Numbered from the stretch's first letter, positions 49,692-58,483 are shown. The stretch is 64,000 nucleotides of DNA from Pseudonocardia hierapolitana (GCF_007994075.1 NZ_VIWU01000001.1:5828001-5892000), one strand, 5' to 3'. Program-made: numbers and translations. Notes: a model not told the origin generated them from the sequence alone.

Positions 49692-49733
49692 GTGGTCGGT
49701 TGTCGGTGGTCGGTTCTCGGTGGTCGATGGTCA
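49692..49733. repeat. Three tandem 14-bp repeats
   Basis: GTGGTCGGTTGTCG at 49692, GTGGTCGGTTCTCG at 49706 and GTGGTCGATGGTCA at 49720, head to tail, in the only longer gap (77 bp) of the Asp23 cluster. Further GTCGTCGTGGTCAG follows as a decayed fourth unit. Could be slipped-strand expansion, or influence RNA of the operon. Confidence 0.7.
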
Positions 49734-49750
49734 GTCGTCGTGGTCAGGAA

Positions 49751-50122
49751 TCAGTGCAGCCGGGCCGCCGTGGGGTGCGCCGACCGCAGGCCTGCGATGG
49801 TCACGGTCATGGCGCGCACGCGGTGCCCGGTGACGCGCGCGAGTTCCTCGTCCACCTTGGCCCGCACGTCCGCGACGACCGTGCGCACCGGGGCGGGGTA
49901 CTGGAGCGTGAGCTCGAGCCGGATGTCGACGGTGGGCGGATCGCCGGACCCGGTGACGATGCGTGCGCTCGCCCCGGCCTCGCCGATGTCGATGCCGGCG
50001 AGGCGCCGCTCGTGGCGGAGGGTGCCGGGCACCTGGTCCGCGGCGTGCTCGACGATCTTGCGCAGCACGGCGGGATGGATCTCGAGCCGGCCACGCTCCT
50101 CGACGGCCGGGAGCGGGTTCAC
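49751..50122 (-). CDS. Asp23/Gls24 family envelope stress protein
   Basis: 123 residues from a GTG that overlaps the small membrane gene upstream. GRLEIHPAVLRKIVEHAADQ, DIRLELTLQYPAPVRTVVAD and VRAKVDEELARVTGHRVRAM are the core Asp23 blocks. The proteins are cytoplasmic, abundant under alkaline or envelope stress in firmicutes and tethered by AmaP. This is the second of three Asp23-type proteins in the cluster. Confidence 0.85.
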   Translation of the reverse strand: MNPLPAVEERGRLEIHPAVLRKIVEHAADQVPGTLRHERRLAGIDIGEAGASARIVTGSGDPPTVDIRLELTLQYPAPVRTVVADVRAKVDEELARVTGHRVRAMTVTIAGLRSAHPTAARLH

Positions 50123-50298
50123 CGGTCGCGGCCCCGTCCGAGCAGCGCGTTGAGATCGAGCTGACCGTCGAGGGCGCGGCCGACCATCAGCCCGATCGCG
50201 CCGAGGACCAGCACGATCAGGAAGGCCCCGAGGCCCCCGAACGCCCCGGCGAGGCCGAGGGTGAGGCCGGCCAGCAGGCCGGTCTGGGTGGCATTCAT
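50119..50298 (-). CDS. Small integral membrane protein, DUF2273-like
   Basis: 59 residues, too short for most gene finders. One or two hydrophobic segments (GLTLGLAGAFGGLGAFLIVL and LVLGAIGLMVG) are followed by GRALDGQLDLNALLGRGRDR, a pattern of the DUF2273 proteins found in Asp23 operons. ATG at 50298 with GAGGAG seven bases upstream; its stop overlaps the next start as GTGA. Probably helps hold Asp23 proteins at the membrane. Confidence 0.75.
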   Translation of the reverse strand: MNATQTGLLAGLTLGLAGAFGGLGAFLIVLVLGAIGLMVGRALDGQLDLNALLGRGRDR

Positions 50299-50310
50299 CC
50301 GGATCTCCTC

Positions 50311-50553
50311 TTACAGGACTCTCTGGTTGCGGCGGCGGTGCCAGGTGCGGATCAGCGCGACGCCCACCCGGACCGGGAAGGGCAGCGGGCGCACCACCTC
50401 GACGGGCGCGTCGAAGCGGGCGTCGTCGATCGGATCCTGCTCCGCCTCGCGGAACCGCGCGAGTCCGGCGGCGAACACCTCCGGGTCGCCGCCGCGGTCC
50501 GGGTGGTTCTCGCGCACGAAGGCCCGGTAGGCGGCCCGTTCCTGCTCGTTCAC
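50311..50553 (-). CDS. Small J-domain-like protein in the Asp23 cluster
   Basis: 80 residues from a GTG overlapping the upstream stop. YRAFVRENHPDRGGDPEVFA contains an intact HPD tripeptide (17-19), the Hsp70-stimulating motif of J domains, with a helix II-like run before and helix III-like run after it. Helix I appears to be missing. The C-terminus is basic and hydrophobic (FPVRVGVALIRTWHRRRNQR), so it may lie at the membrane. Either a minimal DnaJ-type co-chaperone for the stress complex or a fold that only keeps the loop. Confidence 0.62.
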   Translation of the reverse strand: MNEQERAAYRAFVRENHPDRGGDPEVFAAGLARFREAEQDPIDDARFDAPVEVVRPLPFPVRVGVALIRTWHRRRNQRVL

Positions 50554-50888
50554 GGCAGCTCACCCGGCAGCACGATGTCGGCGACGGTGATGTCGACGGT
50601 GGCACCGCCGCAGAGCCGGGAGACCTCGCGGCGCAGCGACCGCACGGTCTCCGGGATCGGCCGGTCGGAGCGCACCACGACGGCCACCTCGACGGGTTCG
50701 TCGCCCTCGCCGATCCGGACCCCGAGCAGCCTGCGCCCGGGCAGGTAGGTGGTCACGGAGCCGTGGATGCCGCCGTGCAGGCCTGCGACCGCGGGATGGG
50801 CGGCGACGGCCGCGGCCACCCGCTCAGCCAGCTCGGCCGGGTCGGGTGGGTTCGGCACGACGGTCATCCTCCGGGCAGGAGCGGTCAC
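50550..50888 (-). CDS. Asp23-like protein
   Basis: 112 residues, GTG start overlapping the previous stop. Shorter and more diverged than the other two: VAAAVAAHPAVAGLHGGIHG, RLLGVRIGEGDEPVEVAVVV and VRSLRREVSRLCGGATVDIT follow the Asp23 strand-helix order. No membrane segment. Its position between a full Asp23 gene and the J-like gene supports a role in the same complex. Confidence 0.7.
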   Translation of the reverse strand: MTAPARRMTVVPNPPDPAELAERVAAAVAAHPAVAGLHGGIHGSVTTYLPGRRLLGVRIGEGDEPVEVAVVVRSDRPIPETVRSLRREVSRLCGGATVDITVADIVLPGELP

Positions 50889-51367
50889 TCGACCCGCGCG
50901 GACTGGACGGGCGGCTGCGCGTCCTCGTCGACGGCCGTCGGCAGGTGGATGTCGTTGACCGCGATGTTGACCTCGATCACCTCGAGCCCGGTCATGCGCT
51001 CGACAGCCGTGATCACGTTGCGGCGCACGGCGCGGGCCAGTTCGACGATCGACGCGCCGTACTCGACGACGATGTCGAGGTCGATCGCGGCCTGCTTCTC
51101 ACCGACCTCGACCTGCACGCCCGTGATGTTGGCGGCGCCGGTGCCCCCGCCCGGGATGCGCTCGCGGATCGCGCCGAAGGCCCGCGAGACGCCGCCGCCC
51201 ATCGAGTGCACGCCGGAGATCTCGCGCGCGGCGATGCCGGCGATCTTCTGGACGACCGAGGCGGCGATCGTGGTCTTGCCCTGCGATGTCTCGTCGGCGA
51301 GCCGGGCAGGCGACGAGGCGGTGGCGGTGGGTGTCGTCGTCGTGGGAGTGGCGGTGCTCTCGCTCAT
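50885..51367 (-). CDS. Asp23/Gls24 family envelope stress protein
   Basis: 160 residues, first gene of the cluster. A Thr/Ala-rich unstructured N-terminus (STATPTTTTPTATASSPA) precedes the full Asp23 domain: KTTIAASVVQKIAGIAAREI, VQVEVGEKQAAIDLDIVVEY and VEVNIAVNDIHLP in variant form. ATG at 51367 with GAAGGA upstream. All six genes downstream follow with overlaps or short gaps, so one transcript should supply all seven envelope-stress proteins. Confidence 0.88.
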   Translation of the reverse strand: MSESTATPTTTTPTATASSPARLADETSQGKTTIAASVVQKIAGIAAREISGVHSMGGGVSRAFGAIRERIPGGGTGAANITGVQVEVGEKQAAIDLDIVVEYGASIVELARAVRRNVITAVERMTGLEVIEVNIAVNDIHLPTAVDEDAQPPVQSARVE

Positions 51368-51453
51368 GGGTCTGATCCTTCTCCATCGGCTTTCCGGAGT
51401 GTTCGCCAGTGGGACGCGGTCGGAACCACTCTCCCGCGCACTCTTCCGCGAAG

Positions 51454-52185
51454 TCACTCGATCGGGGTAGAGCCACCGGCGCGGCGGTACCGGAGCAGCA
51501 GGACGCCGTCCTCGTGCAGGGCGTCGGCGAGCTCCAGCCGGCGCAGGTGCTCGCCCCGCGGGCCGGTCGCGATCCGGCCGGCCCTGCCGCCGACGAGCAG
51601 CGGCGCGACCGTCAGGCACAGCTCGTCGACGGCGTCCGCCGCCACGAGCTCGCCGAACAGGGTGGGCCCGCCCTCGCAGAGCACGCGGTGCAGGCCGCGG
51701 CGGGCCAGCTCGGCGAGGACGAGGTCCGGGGTGAGGCGCTCGAGCCCCACGACGTCGGCGCCCGCGGTGGCCAGCCGCTCACGGCGTTCCCGTGGGACCG
51801 TGTCGAGGGTGAGCACGATCGGCGGGACGTGGGTGTCGGTGAACAGCCTGCCGGCCGGATCGAGCCGGGCCGAGCCGGTGACGACGGCGATCGGCGGCGG
51901 CGTGTCCCGGCCGATGGTGGGCCTGCGGGCGCCCCGGTAGTCCTCGGCCCGCACCGTTCCCGCGCCGACGAGGATGACGTCGGCGAGCCGGCGCAGCATC
52001 AGGAACACCCGGCGGTCGGCGGGGGAGCCCAGCCCCGCGGAGGCGCCCTCTACGGACACGGCCCCGTCGGCGCTCGCCACGAAGTTGACCCGCACGAACG
52101 GCGCGCCCAGGTCCCGCGGATAGGCGTAGCGGTCCGCGAGCTGCGCGTCGTCCAGGACCTCGTCGGCGGGCAGCAGCGGGTGCAC
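51454..52185 (-). CDS. RibD C-terminal-domain / pyrimidine reductase family protein
   Basis: 243 residues. FVRVNFVASADGAVSVEGAS, VFLMLRRLADVILVGAGTVR, HRVLCEGGPTLFGELVAADA and VDELCLTVAPLLVGG are blocks of the NADPH-dependent RibD_C/dihydrofolate-reductase-like family. It would reduce a pyrimidinone or a related compound; whether it serves riboflavin synthesis cannot be said, since no rib genes are near. GTG start at 52185, divergent from the iron transporter. Confidence 0.83.
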   Translation of the reverse strand: MHPLLPADEVLDDAQLADRYAYPRDLGAPFVRVNFVASADGAVSVEGASAGLGSPADRRVFLMLRRLADVILVGAGTVRAEDYRGARRPTIGRDTPPPIAVVTGSARLDPAGRLFTDTHVPPIVLTLDTVPRERRERLATAGADVVGLERLTPDLVLAELARRGLHRVLCEGGPTLFGELVAADAVDELCLTVAPLLVGGRAGRIATGPRGEHLRRLELADALHEDGVLLLRYRRAGGSTPIE

Positions 52186-52264
52186 CGCGCCATCCTCTCG
52201 TGTCCGCAGGAGCGCTTCGCCCAGCGGTCGGCGAACTCGCCGGCGCGCGGGGCCACTATGGAGT

Positions 52265-52286
52265 GAAGGCCAGGCTCACCTATGGT
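52265..52286 (+). promoter_or_regulatory. IdeR/DtxR-type iron box and -10 element
   Basis: 52265-52283 (GAAGGCCAGGCTCACCTAT) matches the 19-bp iron-box consensus TTAGGTTAGGCTAACCTAA at 13 positions, including the central AGGCT and ACCTA. A -10-like TATGGT (52281-52286) overlaps its end. The GTG at 52293 then lies at the transcription start, so the mRNA is probably leaderless. Iron-loaded IdeR would repress the transporter operon. Confidence 0.65.
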
Positions 52287-52292
52287 GTGTCC

Positions 52293-53330
52293 GTGTTGAC
52301 GACGCCGGCCGCTCCCGCGCCCGCGGTCGGCGGGTTGCGCAGGCGCCGGCTCGCCGGCCTGGCCCTGCTCGCGGCCGTACTGGTGGGTGCCTGCCTGGCG
52401 AGCATCGCCGTCGGCGCCAAGGCGATCCCCCTCGAAGGCGTGTGGCACGCCGTGTTCACGCCCACCGGCCTCGAGGACGACATCGTGGTGCGCTCGCTGC
52501 GGGTGCCCCGCACGGTGCTCGGCGTGCTCGCGGGCGGAGCGCTCGGCCTCGCCGGGGCGCTGATCCAGGGCCACACCCGTAACCCGCTCGCCGACCCCGG
52601 GCTGCTGGGCGTGAACAACGGGGCGGCGTTCTTCGTCGTCATCGGGATCTACGTGTTCGGCGTCACGAGCCTCTACGGCTACGTCTGGTTCGCCTTCGCC
52701 GGTGCGCTCGTGGCGAGCGTCGCGGTGTTCGTGCTCGGTTCCGTCGGCCGTGGCGGGCCCACGCCGGTCACGCTGGCGCTCGCGGGTGCCGCGGTGTCGG
52801 CGCTGCTCGCCGCGCTCACCTCGGCCGTGGTGCTGATCGACGTCCAGACCCTCGACGCCTACCGCTTCTGGGCGGTGGGATCGCTGGCCGGGCGCGAGGT
52901 GGAGATCGCAGGGCAGGTGCAGTGGTTCCTGCTCGCGGGCGCGTTGATCGGCCTGGCGAGCGCCCCCGCCCTGAACGCCCTCTCGCTCGGCGACGACGTC
53001 GCCCGCTCGCTCGGGCACTCGGTGCGCCGCACCCGCACGATGGGGGTCGTGGCGATCACCCTGCTGGCCGGGTCGGCCACGGCGGCGTGCGGGCCGATCG
53101 CGTTCGTCGGGCTGGTCGTCCCGCACATCGTCCGGTCGTTCACCGGCCCGGACTACCGGTGGCTGCTGCCCGCGTCGGCGCTCGCGGGCTCCGCCCTGCT
53201 GCTCGTCGCCGACGTGATCGGCCGCATCGTCGTGCGTCCGGGCGAGCTGCAGGTCGGGATCGTGCTGGCGCTGATCGGCGGCCCGTTCTTCGTCTGGCTC
53301 GTGCGCCGCCGGAAGATGGTGGCGATCTGA
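52293..53330 (+). CDS. Iron-siderophore ABC transporter permease (FecCD family)
   Basis: 345 residues. About nine to ten membrane helices with the FecCD landmarks [40 protein letters not shown] and [23 protein letters not shown] 52293 was chosen because it sits at the predicted transcription start; GTG 52287 is the alternative. It overlaps the second permease by one base. Imports ferric siderophores together with the next two genes; the binding protein is not in this operon. Confidence 0.88.
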   Translation: MLTTPAAPAPAVGGLRRRRLAGLALLAAVLVGACLASIAVGAKAIPLEGVWHAVFTPTGLEDDIVVRSLRVPRTVLGVLAGGALGLAGALIQGHTRNPLADPGLLGVNNGAAFFVVIGIYVFGVTSLYGYVWFAFAGALVASVAVFVLGSVGRGGPTPVTLALAGAAVSALLAALTSAVVLIDVQTLDAYRFWAVGSLAGREVEIAGQVQWFLLAGALIGLASAPALNALSLGDDVARSLGHSVRRTRTMGVVAITLLAGSATAACGPIAFVGLVVPHIVRSFTGPDYRWLLPASALAGSALLLVADVIGRIVVRPGELQVGIVLALIGGPFFVWLVRRRKMVAI

Positions 53331-54418
53331 TGGCCGTCCTCGAGAAAGCGCCCCAGCGCGTACCGGGACGCCCCGCGCTGCGCGCCAGGGGAGTGTCGCT
53401 CGTCTGGCGGCCGCGGTACGTGGTCGTGCTCGCGATCGGCATCGCCGCCCTCGTGCTCGGCATGGCGGCGAACATCGGCCGCGGCGAGTACCCGATCAGC
53501 GTTCCCGACGTGCTCGCGGTGCTGCTGGGGGGCGGCGACTCCGGCCAGCAGTTCATCATCCTGGAGCTGCGGCTGCCCCGCTCGCTCACCGGCGCGCTCG
53601 TCGGGGGAGCCCTCGCCGTGGCCGGGGCGATCACGCAGTCGATCGCACGCAACCCGCTCGCCAGCCCGGACATGATCGGTCTCACGGCGGGCGCGAGCGC
53701 AGCGGCGGTGTTCGTCATCGTGCTCGGGGGCGGGTTCGGCGCGGTCGGGGGGTTCCTCGCTGCCGCAGGCCTCCCGATGGCCGCCCTGATCGGCGGCCTG
53801 CTCACCGCGTTCCTGATCTACGGTCTGGCCTGGCGGCGCGGTGTGCACGGGTTCCGGCTCGTGCTGGTCGGCATCGGCCTGCAGGCGATGCTGCTGGCCA
53901 TCGTGCACTGGCTGCTCGTCGTGGCCGAGGTGTTCGAGGCGGCGCGTGCCTACGTGTGGCTCAACGGCAGCCTCAACGCGCGCGGCTGGGAGCACGTCGT
54001 GCCCGTGTCGATCGCGCTCGCCGTGCTGCTGCCGGCCGCGTTCCTGCTGGCGCACGTCCTCGGCGCGCTGCAGTACGGCGACGACACCGCGCGCGGCCTC
54101 GGCGTCCCCGTCAACCGGGCACGGTCCCTGTTGCTCCTCGTCGCCGTCGGGCTGGCGTCGGTGGCCACGGCGAGCGCCGGGCCGATCGCGTTCGTGGCGC
54201 TGGTGGCACCGCAGATCGCGCAGCGCCTCGTCGGGGGAGCGCGCCCACCCATCGGGATGTCGCTCGTCGTCGGCGCGGCGCTCACCGTGATCGCCGACGT
54301 CGTCGCGCGCACCGCGTTCGGCGCCACCGAACTGCCGGTCGGCATCGTCACCGCCGTGCTCGGCGCGCCCTACCTGCTCTACCTGCTCGCCCGTTACGGC
54401 CGGGAGGCCCGTGCATGA
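53330..54418 (+). CDS. Iron-siderophore ABC transporter permease (FecCD family)
   Basis: 362 residues, ten hydrophobic helices. [40 protein letters not shown] and [20 protein letters not shown] mirror the first permease. FecCD permeases in actinobacteria usually work as a heterodimer, as expected here. Start ATG shares its A with the previous stop; the end overlaps the ATPase gene by ATGA. Confidence 0.88.
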   Translation: MAVLEKAPQRVPGRPALRARGVSLVWRPRYVVVLAIGIAALVLGMAANIGRGEYPISVPDVLAVLLGGGDSGQQFIILELRLPRSLTGALVGGALAVAGAITQSIARNPLASPDMIGLTAGASAAAVFVIVLGGGFGAVGGFLAAAGLPMAALIGGLLTAFLIYGLAWRRGVHGFRLVLVGIGLQAMLLAIVHWLLVVAEVFEAARAYVWLNGSLNARGWEHVVPVSIALAVLLPAAFLLAHVLGALQYGDDTARGLGVPVNRARSLLLLVAVGLASVATASAGPIAFVALVAPQIAQRLVGGARPPIGMSLVVGAALTVIADVVARTAFGATELPVGIVTAVLGAPYLLYLLARYGREARA

Positions 54419-55269
54419 CGCCGTTGACCAAGACCGACGCCTCTCAGGACGGTGCTGCCGCGATCTCCGACCCCGCCGTCCGGCTGCGGGCCGAGCACGT
54501 CCGGCTGGCCTACGGTGAGCGCACCGTGGTGGACGGCCTGGACCTCGACGTCGTCGCCGGCACGATCACGGCCGTGATCGGGCCCAACGGGTGCGGCAAG
54601 TCCACCCTCCTGCGGGCGCTGGGGCGGCTGCTCAAGCCCTCCGCGGGCCAGGTGCTGCTCGACGGCAGGCGCATCGACAAGATGCCCACCCGCGAGGTCG
54701 CCAAGATCCTCGGCCTGCTGCCGCAGGCTCCGACCGCGCCGGAGGGGCTCACCGTGGCCGACCTCGTGGCGCGCGGCAGGCACCCGCACCAGGCGTGGTA
54801 CCGGCAGTGGTCGGCCGACGACGAGGAGGCCGTGGCCCAGGCCCTCGAGTGGACCGGCATCGCCGACCTCGCAGAACGCCCCGTCGACGAGCTGTCCGGT
54901 GGCCAGCGGCAGCGGGCGTGGATCTCGATGGCGCTCGCGCAGGGCACCGACCTGCTTCTGTTGGACGAGCCCACCACGTTCCTCGACCTCGCCCACCAGG
55001 TCGACGTGCTGGAGCTCGTCCGGCGGCTGCACCAGGAAGCCGACCGCACCGTCGTCATGGTGCTGCACGACCTGAATCTGGCCGCCCGCTACGCCGACCG
55101 GCTCATCGCCATGCGGGACGGCAGGATCGTCGCAGCGGGTGAGCCGTCCGAGGTCGTCACGGAGTCGATGCTCGCCGAGGTGTTCGGGCTGGCAGCCCGG
55201 GTGATCCCCGATCCGGTGGCCGGCACCCCCCTGGTCGTGCCGATGGGCGGTCACGCTCAGTCGTCCTGA
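54415..55269 (+). CDS. Iron-siderophore ABC transporter ATP-binding protein (FepC-like)
   Basis: 284 residues. Walker [10 protein letters not shown] (56-64), Q-loop [20 protein letters not shown], signature [17 protein letters not shown] near 161, Walker [17 protein letters not shown] and switch [17 protein letters not shown] are typical of FepC/FecE. An N-terminal extension of about 25 residues precedes the core. Closes the iron-regulated operon. Confidence 0.9.
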   Translation: MTPLTKTDASQDGAAAISDPAVRLRAEHVRLAYGERTVVDGLDLDVVAGTITAVIGPNGCGKSTLLRALGRLLKPSAGQVLLDGRRIDKMPTREVAKILGLLPQAPTAPEGLTVADLVARGRHPHQAWYRQWSADDEEAVAQALEWTGIADLAERPVDELSGGQRQRAWISMALAQGTDLLLLDEPTTFLDLAHQVDVLELVRRLHQEADRTVVMVLHDLNLAARYADRLIAMRDGRIVAAGEPSEVVTESMLAEVFGLAARVIPDPVAGTPLVVPMGGHAQSS

Positions 55270-55335
55270 GCTCCCCGTGTGTCACGTGTCACCATGTGAC
55301 CTGCGACGGCCCGGGAACGAGCGAGAGGAGGCCAG

Positions 55336-56052
55336 GTGGACAGCCAGTCGGTGTTCGACCACGAGGGACCCTGGTCCGAGGCGGCCTACCTCGCCCTGAA
55401 GCATGATGGCCGCGTCGAGGTCGTCGACGGCACGCTGCTCGTCGGCCCCAACGCGCGCCCGCGGCGGACGCGGGCGATCGGGCGGGTGCGCGAGGCCGTG
55501 GCCGCGGCGTTGCCGGACGGGCTGATCGTGCGTGGCCCGCTGCCGCTGCGCCTCGGCCCGGACTGCGTGCTCGTACCGGATCTGATCATCACCGCGGCCC
55601 CCGCCCACGAGGGCGAGCCCGGCGACGAATCCGCGGATGCGCAGCCCGCTGCCGAGGTCGAGGCGCCCGTGATCGTCGACGCTGCCGCGGCCCTGATGGT
55701 GATCGAGGTCGTCGGCAGCGACCACGGCGCCGCCGACCGGAGCTTCAAGCTGCAGCTGTACGCCCGCAGTCGCATCCCGTACTCCGTGCTGCTCGACCAC
55801 GACGGCCCGTTCGCGGTCGCGGACATGATCATCGGTGGTCGCTACCACGAGTACGCGCGCGCGGGCGGCGAGGAGAAGCTGCTGATCGAGGAGCCGTTCC
55901 GGCTCGAGCTCGACCTCGCGGAGATCACGGCGCCGGAGCCCGCCCGGCCCGCGGAGCCCCGGGACTCCGCGACCGAGGCCCCACCGACCCAGGCTCTGCC
56001 CGTGGTGCCCACCGAGGACCCCGGCGGCCCGGCGCGACCGATCAACGCCTGA
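55336..56052 (+). CDS. Uma2-family (DUF820) restriction-endonuclease-fold protein
   Basis: 238 residues. VEVVDGTLLVGPNARPRRTR, VLVPDLIITAAPAHEG and ALMVIEVVGSDHGAADRSFK contain the PD...(E/D)xV-type core of the Uma2/DUF820 family, common in actinobacteria and cyanobacteria. The active-site set (Asp in PDLI, Glu in IEVV) looks intact, and the Lys follows as FKLQLY. An acidic/Pro-rich tail of about 35 residues is appended. GTG start with GAGAGGAGG upstream. No partner gene; role unknown. Confidence 0.78.
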   Translation: MDSQSVFDHEGPWSEAAYLALKHDGRVEVVDGTLLVGPNARPRRTRAIGRVREAVAAALPDGLIVRGPLPLRLGPDCVLVPDLIITAAPAHEGEPGDESADAQPAAEVEAPVIVDAAAALMVIEVVGSDHGAADRSFKLQLYARSRIPYSVLLDHDGPFAVADMIIGGRYHEYARAGGEEKLLIEEPFRLELDLAEITAPEPARPAEPRDSATEAPPTQALPVVPTEDPGGPARPINA

Positions 56053-56077
56053 CCCGGGGCACACGCACCCCCTCTGC

Positions 56078-56221
56078 GCTCACGCCCCCCGTCGACGGGG
56101 TGCGCCGCCGGAGTCGAGGTGCGCGGCCCGGAGCGGTGTGCGTCCGGGACCGCTCACGCGCCCGGTTTGCGTTCACGCGCCCCGTCGATGGGGTGTGCCG
56201 CCGGAGTCGAGGTGCGTTGCC
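56078..56221. repeat. 51-bp direct repeat pair with internal hairpins, 56078-56128 and 56171-56221
   Basis: The two copies differ at only a few positions and start 93 bp apart. Each carries a CCCCGTCGA(C/T)GGGG hairpin followed by GCCGCCGGAGTCGAGGTGCG. A related fragment (CACGCGCCCCGTCGA...GGGTGTG) returns at 62314-62337. The whole 387-bp gap (56053-56439) contains no gene apart from these repeats and the GntR promoter. Confidence 0.75.
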
Positions 56222-56377
56222 TGAGTTGGGGTGCGTGGCCTGAGCGGTTCGTGTCCGGCGCCGCTCGCGCCCACTTCCCCTCCCGCGCACCCCGTCACGG
56301 CGCACGCCCTCGGCCGACGGGGAGCGTCGGCCGAGACGAGTCGCGCGGACCGGTACGAGGTGCATGAGCGCGCGGGC

Positions 56378-56431
56378 TTGACGGGTGATCTGCGCGAGGC
56401 ATACGGTCGGACATCGTATATGAGATATGAG
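56378..56431 (+). promoter_or_regulatory. Promoter and operator-like repeats of the GntR operon
   Basis: TTGACG (56378-56383), an 18-bp spacer and TACGGT (56402-56407) resemble -35/-10 boxes. Just beyond the expected start lie two adjacent copies of ATATGAG (56418-56424 and 56425-56431), a strikingly A/T-rich block ending in the ribosome site GAGGGA. They are a likely autoregulatory site for the GntR protein. Confidence 0.55.
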
Positions 56432-56439
56432 AGGGAACC

Positions 56440-57069
56440 GTGCCGCTGACCGACGCCGGGCTCATGCCCTCGCGCACCGCGCGGGTGCTCGAGATCATCC
56501 GCAACGCGATCCTGAGCGGCGAGCTCGCGCCCGGGAGCGCGCTCGTCGAGCAGGAGCTCGCGGCGCAGCTGGGCGTGTCCAAGACCCCCGTGCGCGAGGC
56601 GCTCAAGACCCTCGAAGGCACCGGGCTCGTGGTGATGGCCCCGTACCGGGGCGCCGCGGTCCGCGAGCTGACCCGCGCCGATGCCGTCGCGATCTACGAC
56701 CTGCGGCTGCTCCTGGAGCCGGAGGCCGTGCAGCGCAGCGTCGCCGCCGGGGCCGACGTGTCCGGTGCCGCCGAGTGCCTGCGCAAGGCGCGCGCCGCGG
56801 CGGGCAACGCCGAGCGGAGCCTGGCCAACCGCGAGTTCCACCGGCAGCTCTACGCCGGGTGCGGCAACGCGCTGCTCGTGGCCACCCTCGACGGGCTGCG
56901 CGACCGCACCGCGCTCGTGTCGGCGGCGTCCTGGGCCAAGACCGCCACCTGGGAGGCCGAGGCCGACGAGCACGAGGCGATCCTCGCCGCCGCCGAGGCG
57001 GGCGACGCCGACACCGCCCGCAGGCTCACCGCCGAGCACGTGGCCGGCTTCCTGCGAAGACTTCCCTGA
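56440..57069 (+). CDS. GntR-family regulator, FCD (FadR-C) subfamily
   Basis: 209 residues. The winged helix is RTARVLEIIRNAILSGELAP with LVEQELAAQLGVSKTPVREA. The C-terminal all-helical FCD domain has its metal-binding Asp/His pattern (YDLRLLLEPEAV, ANREFHRQLYAG, DEHEAILAAAEAGD). FCD regulators usually sense sugar acids or other carboxylates, which fits the downstream genes. GTG start with GAGGGA upstream. A 12-bp hairpin separates it from the transporter gene. Confidence 0.88.
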   Translation: MPLTDAGLMPSRTARVLEIIRNAILSGELAPGSALVEQELAAQLGVSKTPVREALKTLEGTGLVVMAPYRGAAVRELTRADAVAIYDLRLLLEPEAVQRSVAAGADVSGAAECLRKARAAAGNAERSLANREFHRQLYAGCGNALLVATLDGLRDRTALVSAASWAKTATWEAEADEHEAILAAAEAGDADTARRLTAEHVAGFLRRLP

Positions 57070-57086
57070 TCGGGAAAGCAAGAAAA

Positions 57087-57128
57087 GGAGTGTGGCCCAG
57101 CCACCGCCAAGCGTCCGGGCCACACTCC
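57087..57128 (+). terminator. 12-bp-stem hairpin between regulator and operon
   Basis: GGAGTGTGGCCC (57087-57098) and GGGCCACACTCC (57117-57128) pair perfectly around an 18-base loop. It is 18 bases after the regulator stop and 15 before the GAGGAG site of the next gene. It may stop most transcripts from the regulator or act as attenuator for the catabolic genes. Confidence 0.68.
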
Positions 57129-57154
57129 CGAACCGTCACTCACGAGGAGCAACG

Positions 57155-58483
57155 TTGCCCTACCCTAGCACGGCCGAGGGAATTGAAGATCCATCGCGCG
57201 CACGGCAGCGCAGCCACTTCAGATGGACGATCGTCGCATTTTCCGCACTCGGTCTGACGATCGCCTATCTCGACCGGTCCGCATTGAGCGTGGCCCTGCC
57301 GTTCATGACCCGTGAATTCGAGATCAGCCCTGCCGTGCAGGGCGTGGTGCTCTCGTCGTTCTTCTGGAGCTATGCGGTTTTCCAGGTGCCGTCCGGCTGG
57401 CTGCTCGACCGGGTCGGTCCGCGGGTCGTCTACCCGGTCGCGGTCGGCTGGTGGTCGATCTGGACCGCGCTCACCGCGTTGGCGGGCGGCGTCGCCAGCC
57501 TGATCGTCTTCCGGATCGGCCTGGGCATCGGCGAGGCGCCGGTGCAGCCGGCGAACATCAAGGTCGTCTCCAAGTGGTTCCCGCGCAGCGAGCGGGCGTT
57601 CGCCTCCAGCCTGTTCGACATGGGGCAGCAGATCGGCGTGGCGCTCTCGGTCCCGGTGGTCACGGTGCTCGCCGTCTCGGTCGGCTGGCGGGCGGTGTTC
57701 GTCGTGATCGGGGCCGTCGGGCTGCTGTGGATCTTCGGGTGGCTGCGGATCTACCGCTCCCCGGAGCACCACCCGCGGGTCAGCGCCGCGGAGCTCGCGC
57801 ACATCCGGTACGACCAGGCCGAGATGGTGGTCGAGGAAACCCCGCGCGATGCCCGCAGCTGGCTGCCGCTCCTGCGCAACGGCCAGGTCTGGGCCCTGAT
57901 GAGCGGTTACGTGTTCCGTTCCCTCGCCGGCGCCTTCTTCCTGACCTGGTACCCGAGCTACCTCCTCGACGACCGCGGATTCTCCGAGGCCGACTTCGGA
58001 ATGGTGGGTGCTATTCCGGCGGTCATCGGAATCGGGGCCACCGTTCTCGGCGGAATCGTGTCCGACCGGATGCTCGCGGCGGGCATGTCCACGAACGTCG
58101 CGCGGAAGGCCCCGATCATCGCCGGGCTCGGGGTCAGCGCGTGCATCGCGATCACGCCGTTCGTGGAGAGCAACCTCGTCGTCATGATCCTGCTGACGGT
58201 GAGCAGCGCGGCGCACTCGTTCGCGGGCGCGGCGATCCTCAGCCTGCCCTCCGAGGTGGCGCCGTCCCCCGACGTCGTGGGGTCGATCGCCGGTTTCCAG
58301 AACTTCGGCTCGCAGCTGGGCAACATCGTGAGCCCCATCGCGATCGGCCTGTTCCTGACGTTCAGCGGCGGCTCCTACCTCGGGCCGCTGGTGTTCGCAG
58401 GCGCCAGCTGCATCATCAGCGCGCTGATCTACGGCCTGTGCGTGCGCATCAAGCCCGTCCACACCTTCGAGGAGAGCAAGTGA
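57155..58483 (+). CDS. MFS transporter, anion:cation symporter (glucarate/galactonate-type)
   Basis: 442 residues, twelve membrane helices. IAYLDRSALSVALPFMTREF, QVPSGWLLDRVGPRVVYPVA and GEAPVQPANIKVVSKWFPRS are signatures of the ACS family (ExuT/GudP/DgoT), which imports hexuronates and aldonates with protons. TTG start at 57155 with GAGGAG five bases before; no ATG fits. It overlaps the lyase gene by GTGA, so uptake and breakdown are translated together. Confidence 0.88.
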   Translation: MPYPSTAEGIEDPSRARQRSHFRWTIVAFSALGLTIAYLDRSALSVALPFMTREFEISPAVQGVVLSSFFWSYAVFQVPSGWLLDRVGPRVVYPVAVGWWSIWTALTALAGGVASLIVFRIGLGIGEAPVQPANIKVVSKWFPRSERAFASSLFDMGQQIGVALSVPVVTVLAVSVGWRAVFVVIGAVGLLWIFGWLRIYRSPEHHPRVSAAELAHIRYDQAEMVVEETPRDARSWLPLLRNGQVWALMSGYVFRSLAGAFFLTWYPSYLLDDRGFSEADFGMVGAIPAVIGIGATVLGGIVSDRMLAAGMSTNVARKAPIIAGLGVSACIAITPFVESNLVVMILLTVSSAAHSFAGAAILSLPSEVAPSPDVVGSIAGFQNFGSQLGNIVSPIAIGLFLTFSGGSYLGPLVFAGASCIISALIYGLCVRIKPVHTFEESK

